From Roseibium salinum (GTDB taxonomy: Bacteria; Pseudomonadota; Alphaproteobacteria; Rhizobiales; Stappiaceae), in assembly GCF_026240905.1 (NCBI RefSeq), contig NZ_JAPEVI010000003.1:3658001-3722000 (forward strand): a stretch of DNA of 64,000 nt, read 5' to 3'. The position numbers and the translations under genes were made by a program. The notes under the pieces were generated by a model. The model was not told the DNA's origin. It saw only the letters and a list, made by a program, of their open reading frames with translations, and did no database searches. Each line of letters begins with the position of its first letter. Within the stretch, counting starts at the first letter, position 1. This document shows, piece by piece, positions 1 to 8,554 of the stretch.

Positions 1-1256
1 ACGTAACGGTCGAACTTGTCCGGACGCGACAGCACGCGGATGCGCGGCCGTTCGTCCAGTTGCAGGATGGCAAGGGCGAAATCGTAAAGGCGTTCGCGTT
101 CGATCTGGAACAGTTCGTCACGCGGAAAGGCTTCCAGCACGTTCTTGAGCGCGCGTCCGGAATGGCTTTCCGAATCGTATCCGGCGCGGGCCAGCACGCT
201 GGCGACCTTGCGGCGGAGAAACGGAATCGTGCTGGTCGGCTCCGTATAGGCGGTCGAGGCGAACAGCCCGACAATGCGCAACTCGCCCTTCATGTTGCCG
301 TCGTCGTCATAGAGCTTGGCACCGACATAGTCCATGTGGACGCGCCGGTGCACGTTGCTCTTTACATTGGCCTTGGCGATGATCAGCGGTTCGGGCTTTT
401 TCAGGAATTCGCGGATTTCCGGGGTGATCTGGACGAACTCGGTGCCGCGCCGCAAGACCCGCACATCCGGATCGGAAAGAAGGCCGAGCCCCGTGCCTTC
501 ATGCGGCGAGAGTTCGCCTTCCTCAACGCCGCCTTCGAACGTGTAGTCGCGCATGCCGAGGAAGATGAAGTTGTCGTTTTCCATCCATTCGAGGAAATGG
601 ATCGCTTCCCAGAGCTCGTCGCTGCTGCCGGGGATCTGGGTCGTCTTGTAGGTGTCGATCGCCTCTGCCAGCCGCTCCTGCATCGGCTTGAAGTCCGTCA
701 CGACGGAGCGCACGGATTTCAGAACGTTGTCGAGCCGCTCCTGCAGGGCGGACCTGGCCTCGTCCGAAACCATGCGGCTGATGTGGATATGGATCAGGCT
801 TTCCTGGCGTTCGTTGCGTTTGGCCGGCTTCTTGCGGGCCGTGGCCGAATTGAGCCTGCCGTCCTCGTCCCGCTCGACCACGAAGATCGGATGCAGGACC
901 AGATGGACTTCCAGCTTGCTTTCCTGCAACTCGTCCATCACCGAATCCACAAGGAAGGGCATGTTGTCGTTGACGACTTCAATCACCGACAGGGCCTTTG
1001 CCTTGTTGCCCTTCGCCTTGAAGCAGGGGTCGCAAATGCTGACCCTGTGGGTTCCCGGTTTGTGGAGCTGGAAGTCCTGCCAGGCGTCGCGGACAAATCC
1101 CGTGAGCTCGTCCGCCGTGTAGGTGACGAGATCTTCTGCTGCAGCGCGGTCGTAAAAGGCGCGAGAGAATTCCGCCAGGTCAGGATCTTCCTTGCTCAGA
1201 TTTGCGTGGACTGCGTCGATGAGCTTCAATTTCTCGACGTCATGTTTGTCCGGCAT
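1..1256 (-). CDS. NAD-specific glutamate dehydrogenase (large type), N-terminal part, cut by the window edge
   Basis: The minus strand is open from an ATG at 1256 to the left edge, giving about 418 N-terminal residues. The protein starts MPDKHDVEKLKLIDAVHANL and continues through segments typical of the roughly 1,600-residue (180 kDa) NAD-glutamate dehydrogenases: NDNMPFLVDSVMDEL near residue 97, LVLHPIFVVERDEDGR near 120, and HFLEWMENDNFIFLGMRDY near 225. This family oxidatively deaminates glutamate to 2-oxoglutarate in the cytoplasm, and the N-terminal part carries ACT-like regulatory regions; the catalytic domain lies outside the window. It is transcribed divergently from the AhpD-like gene at 1351. 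The family call is firm; nothing can be said about catalytic residues. Confidence 0.9.
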   Translation of the reverse strand, partial: MPDKHDVEKLKLIDAVHANLSKEDPDLAEFSRAFYDRAAAEDLVTYTADELTGFVRDAWQDFQLHKPGTHRVSICDPCFKAKGNKAKALSVIEVVNDNMPFLVDSVMDELQESKLEVHLVLHPIFVVERDEDGRLNSATARKKPAKRNERQESLIHIHISRMVSDEARSALQERLDNVLKSVRSVVTDFKPMQERLAEAIDTYKTTQIPGSSDELWEAIHFLEWMENDNFIFLGMRDYTFEGGVEEGELSPHEGTGLGLLSDPDVRVLRRGTEFVQITPEIREFLKKPEPLIIAKANVKSNVHRRVHMDYVGAKLYDDDGNMKGELRIVGLFASTAYTEPTSTIPFLRRKVASVLARAGYDSESHSGRALKNVLEAFPRDELFQIERERLYDFALAILQLDERPRIRVLSRPDKFDRY

Positions 1257-1350
1257 ATTAATCCCCTTGGGCGATCTTAGGTATGGCTCTGTCGCGTGGT
1301 ATTGTCAGTTATGGCAGCGACAACAATGGTTTCAGGACGGGAGGAGCAAA

Positions 1351-1917
1351 TTGTCAAGCAAGGTCACGGCATTACAAATCGATTCAGTGGGAACTTTAAG
1401 CGAAAAAACGCAAGCATACTTCGATTTATGCGAGGAAAAGCTGGGACTGGTCCCCAACGTGCTCAGGGCGTACGCCTTTGACGAAGCGAAGCTGCGCGCG
1501 TTTACGGACATGTATAACGACCTCATGCTGGCGGATTGCGGGCTGTCGAAACTCGAGCGTGAGATGATTGCCGTCGCGGTATCCTCCGTCAATCATTGTT
1601 TCTATTGCCTGACCGCGCACGGTGCTGCGGTGCGGGAACTTTCCGGCGATCCGGTGCTGGGCGAACTGATGGTCATGAACTACCGCGCCGCGGATTTGAG
1701 CGCGCGCCAGCGCGCCATGCTCGATTTCGCCGTCAAGCTGACGGAAAAGCCTGCGGAGATCGTCGAAAGCGACCGCCAGGGGCTGCGCGATCAAGGCTTC
1801 AGCGACCGCGACATCTGGGACATTGCCTCCGTCGCGGCCTTCTTCAACATGACCAACCGGGTGGCGTCGGCGACCGACATGCGCCCGAATGATGAGTATC
1901 ATTCAATGGCCCGTTGA
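1351..1917 (+). CDS. AhpD-like peroxidase-related protein (carboxymuconolactone decarboxylase fold)
   Basis: A 188-residue protein of the peroxidase-related / carboxymuconolactone decarboxylase-like family. The diagnostic motif is HCFYCLTAH near residue 83, a CxxC redox pair followed by a histidine as in AhpD proton-relay sites. A second helix-rich half, from about residue 110, starts ADLSARQRAMLDFAVKLTE. I chose the TTG at 1351 because GGACGGGAGGAG lies just upstream and the family normally starts a few residues before LQIDS; the reading frame stays open further upstream without a good ribosome-binding site. These small proteins usually act as alkylhydroperoxidase-like thiol enzymes in oxidative stress defence, but the substrate cannot be read from sequence. 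It is divergent from the NAD-GDH gene. Confidence 0.8.
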   Translation: MSSKVTALQIDSVGTLSEKTQAYFDLCEEKLGLVPNVLRAYAFDEAKLRAFTDMYNDLMLADCGLSKLEREMIAVAVSSVNHCFYCLTAHGAAVRELSGDPVLGELMVMNYRAADLSARQRAMLDFAVKLTEKPAEIVESDRQGLRDQGFSDRDIWDIASVAAFFNMTNRVASATDMRPNDEYHSMAR

Positions 1918-2110
1918 GGTCTTGCTACGCTCCGCGGCGGTGACAAGCTTGAGAATTGGGTGTATGACGCTTGCGATTTCATGAATTCGGCAAGATCGAC
2001 CTGCAGTGGGTTGAAGCACCTGAATGCGGAAAAGTTGATCGACTTGAGGGTGTTGGAGCGTCTTGTCCGCGTTCTTGCGAACACAGGATGCCTTTAGAGA
2101 GGAGCGGGCC

Positions 2111-3060
2111 ATGGTTGCGCGCGTATTCATAGATGGCGAAGCTGGCACGACGGGTTTGCAGATCCGCGAGCGCCTTGCCATGCGCGGCGATCTGGAGCTC
2201 ATCTCCATTCCGGAAAAAGCCGGAAGGACCCCGCGGCCCGGGCCGACTATCTCAACATGGCTGAAATCGCGATTCTCTGCCTGCCTGATGCGGCGGCAAA
2301 GGAGAGCGTGGCGCTGATCGAGAACGACACGACGCGGGTGATCGACGCGTCCAGCGCCCATCGGGTTGCCGACGGCTGGGCCTATGGCTTTGCCGAGATG
2401 GACCCGGACCAGGGCGACATCATCGCGGCGGCCATGCGGGTCAGCAATCCGGGCTGCTGGCCGCAGGGCCTGATCGCCGCCGTCCGGCCGCTGGTTGCCT
2501 CGGATCTGCTGCCGGCGGACTTTCCGTTCCTCTATCACGGCATTTCCGGCTATTCCGGCGGCGGCAAGGGCATGATTGCCGATTACGAGGAAAAAGGCGC
2601 AGGCGCCAACGTGTTCGCGCCCTATGGCCTCGGCTTCAACCACAAGCACCTGCCGGAAATGACCGACTATTCGCTTGTGGATGCCGCGCCGCTTTTCACG
2701 CCGACGGTCGGCAACTACTACAAGGGCATGCTCACGGTGGTGCCTTTGAACCTTGCCGGCCTGGAGAAGGTCCCGACGGGCGAGGAGCTGCACAACGCGA
2801 TTGCGGACCATTTCGCAGGCAGCGCCGGCGGTTTCGTCGAAGTTGCGCCGCTGGAAGCACTGGAGCGGGCCGACTTCCTCGATCCGCAGGCGCTCAACGA
2901 CACCAATGTGATGCGCCTCCACGTCTTTGCCAACGACGCGCGCGCGCAGGCGGCGATCATCGCGGTCTACGACAATCTCGGCAAGGGCGCGTCCGGCGCG
3001 GCCGTACAGAACCTCAATCTGATGCTCGGCGTCGATCAGACCACGAGCCTCGCGGCTTGA
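2111..3060 (+). pseudogene. argC: N-acetyl-gamma-glutamyl-phosphate reductase (ArgC), split by a one-base frameshift
   Basis: ArgC reduces N-acetyl-gamma-glutamyl phosphate in arginine synthesis. The ATG at 2111 follows GAGAGGAGCGGGCC and opens with [20 protein letters not shown], the NAD(P)-binding N-terminus of the short (type 2) ArgC family. The frame then goes wrong at about 2220: restoring one C in GCC-GGAAGG gives [20 protein letters not shown], which joins smoothly to the second frame. The rest is intact to 3060, with the active-site cysteine in SNPGCWPQG and a normal C-terminus. Repaired length is about 316 residues, as expected. Either the gene is truly broken or one base was lost in assembly; loss of an arginine gene beside intact leuD makes a sequence error quite likely. 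Confidence 0.85.
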
Positions 3061-3097
3061 GGTGATCCGGCATCGGCTGACCTTTCAGGAGACATAA

Positions 3098-3703
3098 ATG
3101 GAAAAATTCGAAACCCTGACCGGCGTTGCGGCGCCCATGCCGATCGTGAACATCGACACGGACATGATCATTCCGAAGCAGTTTCTGAAGACGATCAAGC
3201 GCACCGGTCTCGGCACAGCGCTGTTCCACGAAATGCGCACCAACGACGACGGTTCGGAAAATCCGGATTTCATTCTGAACAAACCGGCCTACCGCGACGC
3301 CAAGATCCTGATTGCCGGCGCCAATTTCGGTTGCGGTTCGTCGCGCGAGCATGCGCCCTGGGCCCTGCTCGACTTCGGCATCCGCTGCGTGATCGCGACT
3401 TCCTTCGCCGACATTTTCTACAACAACTGCTTCAAGAACGGCATTCTGCCGATCCAGGTCACCGAGGACCAGCTCGAGAGCCTGCTGCAGGCGTCCGAGC
3501 GCGGATCCAACTTCACGCTGACCATCGACCTGGGCAAGCAGGAAATCCAGGGCCTGGAAAGCGGCAGCATCCCGTTCGACATCGACAGCTTCCGCAAGCA
3601 TTGCCTGATGAACGGCCTCGACGATATCGGCCTGACGCTGAAGAAGGCCGATGCGATCGATGCCTTTGAAGGCAACATGAACGAAAGCCGCCCCTGGGTG
3701 TGA
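3098..3703 (+). CDS. leuD: 3-isopropylmalate dehydratase small subunit (LeuD)
   Basis: A 201-residue protein, the usual length for LeuD. It pairs with LeuC, an iron-sulfur aconitase-like subunit not in this window, to isomerise 2-isopropylmalate to 3-isopropylmalate in leucine synthesis. Visible family markers are [18 protein letters not shown] near the N-terminus, the swivel-domain motif [17 protein letters not shown] near residue 75, and [17 protein letters not shown] after it. The ATG follows TTTCAGGAGACATAA, a good ribosome-binding site. It lies 37 bases after argC on the same strand, so the two may share a transcript. Confidence 0.96.
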   Translation: MEKFETLTGVAAPMPIVNIDTDMIIPKQFLKTIKRTGLGTALFHEMRTNDDGSENPDFILNKPAYRDAKILIAGANFGCGSSREHAPWALLDFGIRCVIATSFADIFYNNCFKNGILPIQVTEDQLESLLQASERGSNFTLTIDLGKQEIQGLESGSIPFDIDSFRKHCLMNGLDDIGLTLKKADAIDAFEGNMNESRPWV

Positions 3704-3910
3704 TGCGCTCCAGCGGAAAGCTGCTGGTCCAGTGCCTTTCCGCCGCCATTGCGTGCGAAACCTGTGGATCGGTCCGTTCGCCCCGCCGGAAGTGGTCCCT
3801 GGTCCCTTTTCGGGGCTGACCACAGGCGAGCCGCGGCCTGACGTCTTCATCACACAGGCTTGAAAAGCTGTGCAGTGAATTTTCCGGCACACGGCAATAG
3901 ATCCAAGTGC

Positions 3911-4783
3911 ATGGTTTTATCGTCTTTCGCTCAATATGCCCCCTGGACCGACCGGCGGGGAAAGCTTTCGGGACTGCGGCTCGGGGTGTTCCTGCTTCTG
4001 CTGCTGCCGGTTTGCAGGATCTTCTATGATCTCGCCTTCGGTCCGGTTTTCCCCGAGCCATATGAACAGGCGCTGCATGAAAGCGGCACCTGGGCTGTCC
4101 GGTTTCTGCTGCTCACGCTGGCCGTCACGCCTGTACGGCGGATATTTTCGTGGAACAGGGTGGCAGGCGTCAGGCGCATGATCGGCGTCTCGGTGCTCTT
4201 TTATGCCCTGCTTCATCTCGGCTTCTATGCGGCGTCGGAAAGCTGGAACATCGTCAAGGTCGCCTCGGAAGTCGTCTTGAGATTCTATCTCACCATCGGA
4301 TTTACCGCGCTGGCCGGACTGGCGGTTCTGGGCGCCACGTCTTTCGACGGCGCGGTCCGCAGGCTGGGGCGGAACTGGCAGAGGCTGCACAGCCTCGTCT
4401 ACGCCATTGCGATCCTCGGCCTCTTTCACTTCTTCCTGCAGTCGAAATCGGATGTGACGGAAGCGACGCTGATGGCCGGGCTCTTCGCGTTGCTGATGGT
4501 GTACAGGGTTATGGCCAAGGCCGGACTGCCGCTGTCCAACGTGTTTGTGCTGGCCACCTGCGCGGCGCTTGGCGCCATCGGCACGGCCGCCATCGAATAT
4601 GCCTGGTACGCGCTGGCGACCGGAATTCCGGCGGACCGGGTCTTTCTCGCGAATTTCGACCTTTCGACCAGCATCCGCCCCGCGGTCTGGGTCGCCATCA
4701 CGGGCCTGTGCGCCTGCGGGGCGCCGGTCCTGCAATGGATCGGCGAGCAGGCCGGCGGCAAGCTGCGATTGCGGCGGGCCTGA
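3911..4783 (+). CDS. msrQ: MsrQ/YedZ-type heme-binding membrane protein
   Basis: A 290-residue integral membrane protein of the ferric-reductase-like transmembrane family. In known MsrPQ systems MsrQ is the b-type heme membrane subunit that delivers electrons to the periplasmic methionine sulfoxide reductase MsrP. About six hydrophobic segments are visible, with typical MsrQ signatures: SGTWAVRFLLLTLAVTPVRR, RRMIGVSVLFYALLHLGFY, and WQRLHSLVYAIAILGLFHFF, which carries the heme-ligand histidines. The ATG at 3911 gives the normal N-terminus. No msrP is adjacent here, which is unusual because the two are often an operon; it may lie elsewhere. A C-terminal extension of about 80 residues with two more hydrophobic stretches exceeds the minimal family length. 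Confidence 0.85.
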   Translation: MVLSSFAQYAPWTDRRGKLSGLRLGVFLLLLLPVCRIFYDLAFGPVFPEPYEQALHESGTWAVRFLLLTLAVTPVRRIFSWNRVAGVRRMIGVSVLFYALLHLGFYAASESWNIVKVASEVVLRFYLTIGFTALAGLAVLGATSFDGAVRRLGRNWQRLHSLVYAIAILGLFHFFLQSKSDVTEATLMAGLFALLMVYRVMAKAGLPLSNVFVLATCAALGAIGTAAIEYAWYALATGIPADRVFLANFDLSTSIRPAVWVAITGLCACGAPVLQWIGEQAGGKLRLRRA

Positions 4784-4870
4784 GAGGGCTTCTTGCTTCG
4801 CCGTAGTCGAGAACGGGCGAGGCAAAGCCCGATCCTATCCGGAAGAGCCCTGGCGCGGCGCGAAAAGCGC

Positions 4871-5377
4871 CTACGACTGCCTTTCGTCGTCCTTAACCCG
4901 CCGTTCGGCGTTGAGCTGTTCCAACTCGGCCATTTTCTCGCCGATCGGGCGCAGCAGCGTGACGGTCTTCTGGTAGCGGGCCGCGTGCTGGTCGAACAGG
5001 CGTTGGGCCAGTTCCGGATATTCCTGGATCATGCGTTTGAAGAGGGCGCGGCGGATGCGGATGATGCTGACCGGTTCGATCGCCTCGGCGCGGCAGGGCC
5101 GCTTGTTTTCGGCCAGCAGCGCGATCTCGCCCAGAAGCGTGCCCGGCCCGGCCCGGTCGACCTCCTCGAAACCGTCCTTGCCCTTGGTCTGAAGGCTGAC
5201 GGTTCCGACGGTGATTACAAGCCCGCCGTCGGCCCGGTCACCCTGATCGAAGAGGCGCTGGCCCTGGCCATAGTCCATGCTTTCGGCACTGAAGGCGAGC
5301 AGGCGCAGCTGATCGTCGGTGAAGTCCGAAAGCATCGGAATTTGTTTGAGAATCGCAATGTCTTGGGCAAGGCTCAT
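4871..5377 (-). CDS. Cyclic nucleotide-binding (Crp-like) domain protein without DNA-binding domain
   Basis: A 168-residue protein made of one cyclic nucleotide-binding beta-roll and a C-terminal helical tail. The roll runs from about residue 10 to 125 and includes LFDQGDRADGGLVITVGTVS and PGTLLGEIALLAENKRPCRA; the latter aligns with the phosphate-binding cassette (GE-I-LL...R-A) that contacts cAMP. There is no helix-turn-helix, so it is a sensor or partner rather than a transcription factor. It lies just downstream of the cenR-like response regulator on the same strand, 25 bases away. In Brucella the orthologue of that regulator (OtpR) is likewise beside a cAMP-binding regulatory protein. 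I chose the ATG at 5377; a TTG two codons upstream is possible. Confidence 0.8.
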   Translation of the reverse strand: MSLAQDIAILKQIPMLSDFTDDQLRLLAFSAESMDYGQGQRLFDQGDRADGGLVITVGTVSLQTKGKDGFEEVDRAGPGTLLGEIALLAENKRPCRAEAIEPVSIIRIRRALFKRMIQEYPELAQRLFDQHAARYQKTVTLLRPIGEKMAELEQLNAERRVKDDERQS

Positions 5378-5402
5378 GCCCAAGATTTACGATGAATACC
5401 GG

Positions 5403-6086
5403 CTACGGCACAAGCTTATATCCACCGGCTTCCGTAACCAGGAGCTCGGCATTGGACGGATCGCGCTCGATTTTCTGCCTCAGGCGGTAAATGTGGGTTT
5501 CCAGCGTGTGGGTCGTGACGCCGGAATTGTACCCCCAGACCTCATGCAGAAGCACGTCGCGCGTCACCGGCTTTTCGCCGGCGCGGTAGAGGAACTTGAG
5601 GATGGAGGTTTCCTTTTCCGTCAGCCGCACCTTCGAACCGGCATCGTCCTGCATGATCTTTGCTGCGGGACGGAAGGAATAGCGGCCGATGGCGAAAGTG
5701 GCGTCCTCGCTTTGTTCGTGCTGGCGCAGATGGGCGCGCACTCGGGCCAGCAGGACGGCAAACTTGAACGGCTTGGTGACGTAATCGTTGGCACCGGCCT
5801 CCAGGCCGAGGATCGTGTCGCTGTCGCCGTCATGGCCGGTCAGCATGATGATCGGCGCCTTGAAGCCGTTCTTGCGCATCAGCTTGACCGCTTCGCGTCC
5901 GTCGATGTCCGGCAGGCCGACATCCATCAGAAGCAGGTCGACATGTTCGTCCTTGGCAAGGGCGAGGCCCGAACTCGCCGAGTCTGCCTGGATGGTTTCG
6001 AATTCGTCATAAAGCGACAGCTGCTCGACAAGCGCTTCGCGCAGTTCGGTGTCATCATCGACAATCAAGATCGTGCGGGCGGTCAT
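5403..6086 (-). CDS. cenR: OmpR/PhoB-family response regulator, CenR-like
   Basis: A 227-residue response regulator. The receiver domain (about residues 5-118) shows acidic residues in ILIVDDDTELREALVEQLS, the phospho-acceptor Asp in LLLMDVGLPDIDGREA, the conserved Thr in IIMLTGHDGDSD and the Lys in NDYVTKPFKFAVLLAR. A winged-helix output domain follows, with LTEKETSILKFLYRAGEKPV and a recognition helix around HTLETHIYRLRQKIE. Its alphaproteobacterial context (cyclic-nucleotide-binding partner, L,D-transpeptidase) and sequence resemble CenR (OtpR in Brucella), an envelope regulator partnered by the kinase CenK. The kinase is not in this window. The ATG at 6086 follows GAGGACCGCG. The CenR assignment is by resemblance and context; the OmpR-family call is certain. 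Confidence 0.85.
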   Translation of the reverse strand: MTARTILIVDDDTELREALVEQLSLYDEFETIQADSASSGLALAKDEHVDLLLMDVGLPDIDGREAVKLMRKNGFKAPIIMLTGHDGDSDTILGLEAGANDYVTKPFKFAVLLARVRAHLRQHEQSEDATFAIGRYSFRPAAKIMQDDAGSKVRLTEKETSILKFLYRAGEKPVTRDVLLHEVWGYNSGVTTHTLETHIYRLRQKIERDPSNAELLVTEAGGYKLVP

Positions 6087-6278
6087 GGTCGCGGTCCTCG
6101 CCAATACTTCGAAAACTGTTCACGCCGTATTGTGCAAACTACACAAGCGCGTTCGTGCCTTATGTGCGCGGGAAATAGTCGCCATACAAGCACCGGTTCG
6201 TCAATTCTTCTTCACGCGGGGGTTAGGCGCGGGTTATCAAGGCATTCAGGGGCATCGGCCCACTCAAGCGGACATGCC

Positions 6279-6818
6279 ATGAAGATACGTCGGAAACCTG
6301 CGGATTGCCTGGACGTTCGGGCCCTGCCGCGCGACAGGACCAGGGGGATCCTGCGGATGGGCGGGATCACGGTTCCGTGTGCGCTCGGCCGCTCGGGCAT
6401 CCTCATCCGGAAAAAAGAAGGAGACGGCGGCACTCCGGCGGGCTGTTTCGAACTCCTTCACGTCTATTACCGGCCGGACAAGGGCCTGCCTCCGGCCACG
6501 ACGCTGCCGCTCGAAGCGCTGACGCCGAACTCGGGGTGGTGCGACGATCCGGCCCATCCGCGCTACAACCGGCCGGTCCGGCTTCCCTTTGCCGCCGGCC
6601 ACGAGACAATGTGGCGGCAAGACAGGCTCTACGACATCGTCGTCGTGCTGGACTGCAATATTCATCCGGCGGTGAAGGGCAAGGGCAGCGCCATATTTTT
6701 CCATATCGCACGAGAAGACTACCGGCCGACGGAAGGCTGCGTCGCGGTGTCGCCGCAGCACATGCGCCTTATCCTGGCAAATATCGGCCCCGGCGCGGAA
6801 ATGGTTATCCGCGCCTGA
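6279..6818 (+). CDS. L,D-transpeptidase family protein (YkuD domain)
   Basis: A 179-residue YkuD-type catalytic domain. Such enzymes form 3-3 or lipoprotein-peptidoglycan cross-links using a catalytic cysteine. Here the active-site motif is FFHIAREDYRPTEGCVAVSP, with the general-base His, the TEGC catalytic Cys and the spacing typical of the short transpeptidase subgroup. The N-terminal half has GILIRKKEGDGGTPAGCFEL, the conserved strand that enters the fold. No signal peptide is obvious, so its route to the periplasm is unclear. The ATG at 6279 was chosen because the homologous region starts there; the long open frame upstream is antisense to cenR. It is divergent from cenR, which suggests but does not prove regulation by it. 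Confidence 0.85.
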   Translation: MKIRRKPADCLDVRALPRDRTRGILRMGGITVPCALGRSGILIRKKEGDGGTPAGCFELLHVYYRPDKGLPPATTLPLEALTPNSGWCDDPAHPRYNRPVRLPFAAGHETMWRQDRLYDIVVVLDCNIHPAVKGKGSAIFFHIAREDYRPTEGCVAVSPQHMRLILANIGPGAEMVIRA

Positions 6819-6896
6819 CGAACGTTGCCGCGCGTTTCACACGGCTCGAACCGCACTCAGCGGCAGGATGTGAGAACTGCGGCCGGTCGGTTGGCG

Positions 6897-7373
6897 TCAC
6901 TCGGAAGCTTGCGGACGGTAGATGGTGAAACTGCCGCTCACACGCACGGTTGTCTTCTCGCCGCTGCCGTCGTCCAGGTCAGCCGTCCTCACATGGAAGC
7001 GGTTCCGCTGAACGTTCCTGTTGTCGTTGACGTTGGATTCCAGAAAGGTCGCGACGCCATTGTCGATGCTCTCCAGAATGGCGGTGTGCCGGGGCGCGCC
7101 GCGTTCCTGGGTATTCTCCGTCCAGCCGTCACTGTTCTCGGTTCTCACGGTCACGCGGAAATTGGAGAACTGGAAGACATCGCCCGGACGGGCGCTGCTC
7201 AACTGCTCGACGACCCTCCCCCAGGCATAGGTCGCCGATGGCTTGTGGATGCCGACACTGGAAAAGCCGTTATTGACCAGTGTCCAGCACTCGCCATCGC
7301 CTTCTACTTGCCCGAGCCTTTGGGTTGCATATGCGATCAAGCGCGCGGCTTGCTGTTCTGAAATATCTGTCAA
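6897..7373 (-). CDS. CHAP/NlpC-like cysteine hydrolase fold protein, hypothetical
   Basis: A 158-residue protein with the layout of a small papain-fold (CHAP or NlpC-like) domain. It begins with a helix, QQAARLIAYATQRLGQV, then GDGECWTLVNNGF, whose cysteine at the start of a helix would be the nucleophile. ARPGDVFQFSNFRVTV follows, and APRHTAILESIDNGVATFLE supplies a histidine in the expected strand. The C-terminus is beta-rich. No signal peptide is visible, so a periplasmic peptidoglycan role is not supported by the sequence; related domains also occur in cytosolic proteins. The start is TTG at 7373, behind GAGGAATT. It is convergent with the L,D-transpeptidase gene. The fold assignment is by motif reading only. 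Confidence 0.6.
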   Translation of the reverse strand: MTDISEQQAARLIAYATQRLGQVEGDGECWTLVNNGFSSVGIHKPSATYAWGRVVEQLSSARPGDVFQFSNFRVTVRTENSDGWTENTQERGAPRHTAILESIDNGVATFLESNVNDNRNVQRNRFHVRTADLDDGSGEKTTVRVSGSFTIYRPQASE

Positions 7374-7642
7374 TGTATTAATTCCTCAATGCCGGCCCCG
7401 CAGCCAGTAAACGTTAAAAAAGTACAGCGAATTAGTCTGTAATACTTATCACATTTCTGAGAGCCCGTTCCGCTTCCGAGATTCCCGAATTCGGCAGCTC
7501 GGGAAGTATGGCTGTTTACGCATATCTGACGTGACGCCGCAGCCCACTGGTAATTTCCGACGTTTTCCGCCATATAGGGGCTAATTGCGCGCCTATGCGC
7601 GCTGCTCGTTTCCACCAACTCACAAGATGAAGTGCGTCCGGC

Positions 7643-8554
7643 ATGGCGTCCGAAACCAGACCCTTTTTGAAGATGAACGGCCTTGGCAACGATTTCGTGG
7701 TCTGGGACGCGCGGCAGCAGCCGCTGCGTCTCTCGCGGGACGCCATTGCCAAACTGGGTGACCGGAAGAGCGGCATCGGTTTCGACCAGATGATCACGGT
7801 CGAGTGGTCTTCGCTCGGTGTCGACGCCTTCATGCGCATCCACAACCGCGACGGCGGCGAAGTTTCCGCCTGCGGCAACGCCACCCGCTGTATCGGCCGT
7901 CTCCTGATGGAAGAGGCGGCAAAGGACGTGGTCACCATCGAAACGAGTGCCGGCCTGCTGCACGCCTTCGAGGCGGCCGGCCCACGCAGCGTGACCGTCG
8001 ACATGGGCAAGCCGCGCCTGGAGTGGGATCAGATCCCGCTGGCGGAGGAATTTGCCGATACGCGCGCGATCGAACTGCAGATCGGCCCGATCGACGACCC
8101 GATCCTGCACACGCCCGCAGCCGTCAGCATGGGCAACCCACATGCGATCTTCTGGGTCGATGATGTCGAGGCTTATGACCTGGAACGGGTCGGCCCGCTG
8201 CTGGAGCATCATCCGATCTTTCCGGAAGGCGCCAATATCTCGCTGGCGCATGTCTTCGACGAGAACCAGATCCGCGTCAGGGTCTGGGAACGCGGTGTCG
8301 GGCTGACGCTTGCCTGCGGCACGGCCGCCTGCGCCGTCGGGGTTGCGGCTGCGCGCGACGGAAAGACCGGCCGCAAGACAACGGTTCATCTGCCCGGCGG
8401 TCCGATCGTTATCGAATGGCGCGAGAGCGACCACCACGTGCTGATGACCGGCACCACGGAAGTGGAGTTCGAGGGCGAGGTCGATCTGGAGACGCTCTCG
8501 TGGCGCAAGACCGGCCCCGGCGACGAACCGCGCGAGGCAGGAGCCGCGTCATGA
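7643..8554 (+). CDS. dapF: Diaminopimelate epimerase (DapF)
   Basis: A 303-residue DapF that interconverts LL- and meso-diaminopimelate for lysine and peptidoglycan synthesis. Family signatures are FLKMNGLGNDFVVWDAR at the N-terminus and the two catalytic cysteines in SACGNATRCIGRLLMEEA and LTLACGTAACAVGVAAAR. SMGNPHAIFWVDD lies between them. Length is slightly above the usual 275-290 because of a C-terminal tail. The stop overlaps the mtaB start (ATGA), so dapF and mtaB are translationally coupled. The 269-base gap upstream, shared with the divergent hydrolase-like gene, holds the likely promoter. Confidence 0.96.
   Translation: MASETRPFLKMNGLGNDFVVWDARQQPLRLSRDAIAKLGDRKSGIGFDQMITVEWSSLGVDAFMRIHNRDGGEVSACGNATRCIGRLLMEEAAKDVVTIETSAGLLHAFEAAGPRSVTVDMGKPRLEWDQIPLAEEFADTRAIELQIGPIDDPILHTPAAVSMGNPHAIFWVDDVEAYDLERVGPLLEHHPIFPEGANISLAHVFDENQIRVRVWERGVGLTLACGTAACAVGVAAARDGKTGRKTTVHLPGGPIVIEWRESDHHVLMTGTTEVEFEGEVDLETLSWRKTGPGDEPREAGAAS

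Noticed and set aside
60..1280. Long open plus-strand frame antisense to NAD-GDH
   Set aside because: It mirrors a well-supported minus-strand gene; GC-rich codons create open antisense frames throughout the window.
5319..6278. Long plus-strand frame joined to the L,D-transpeptidase
   Set aside because: It lies over cenR and the sensor gene on the other strand; homology begins only at 6279.
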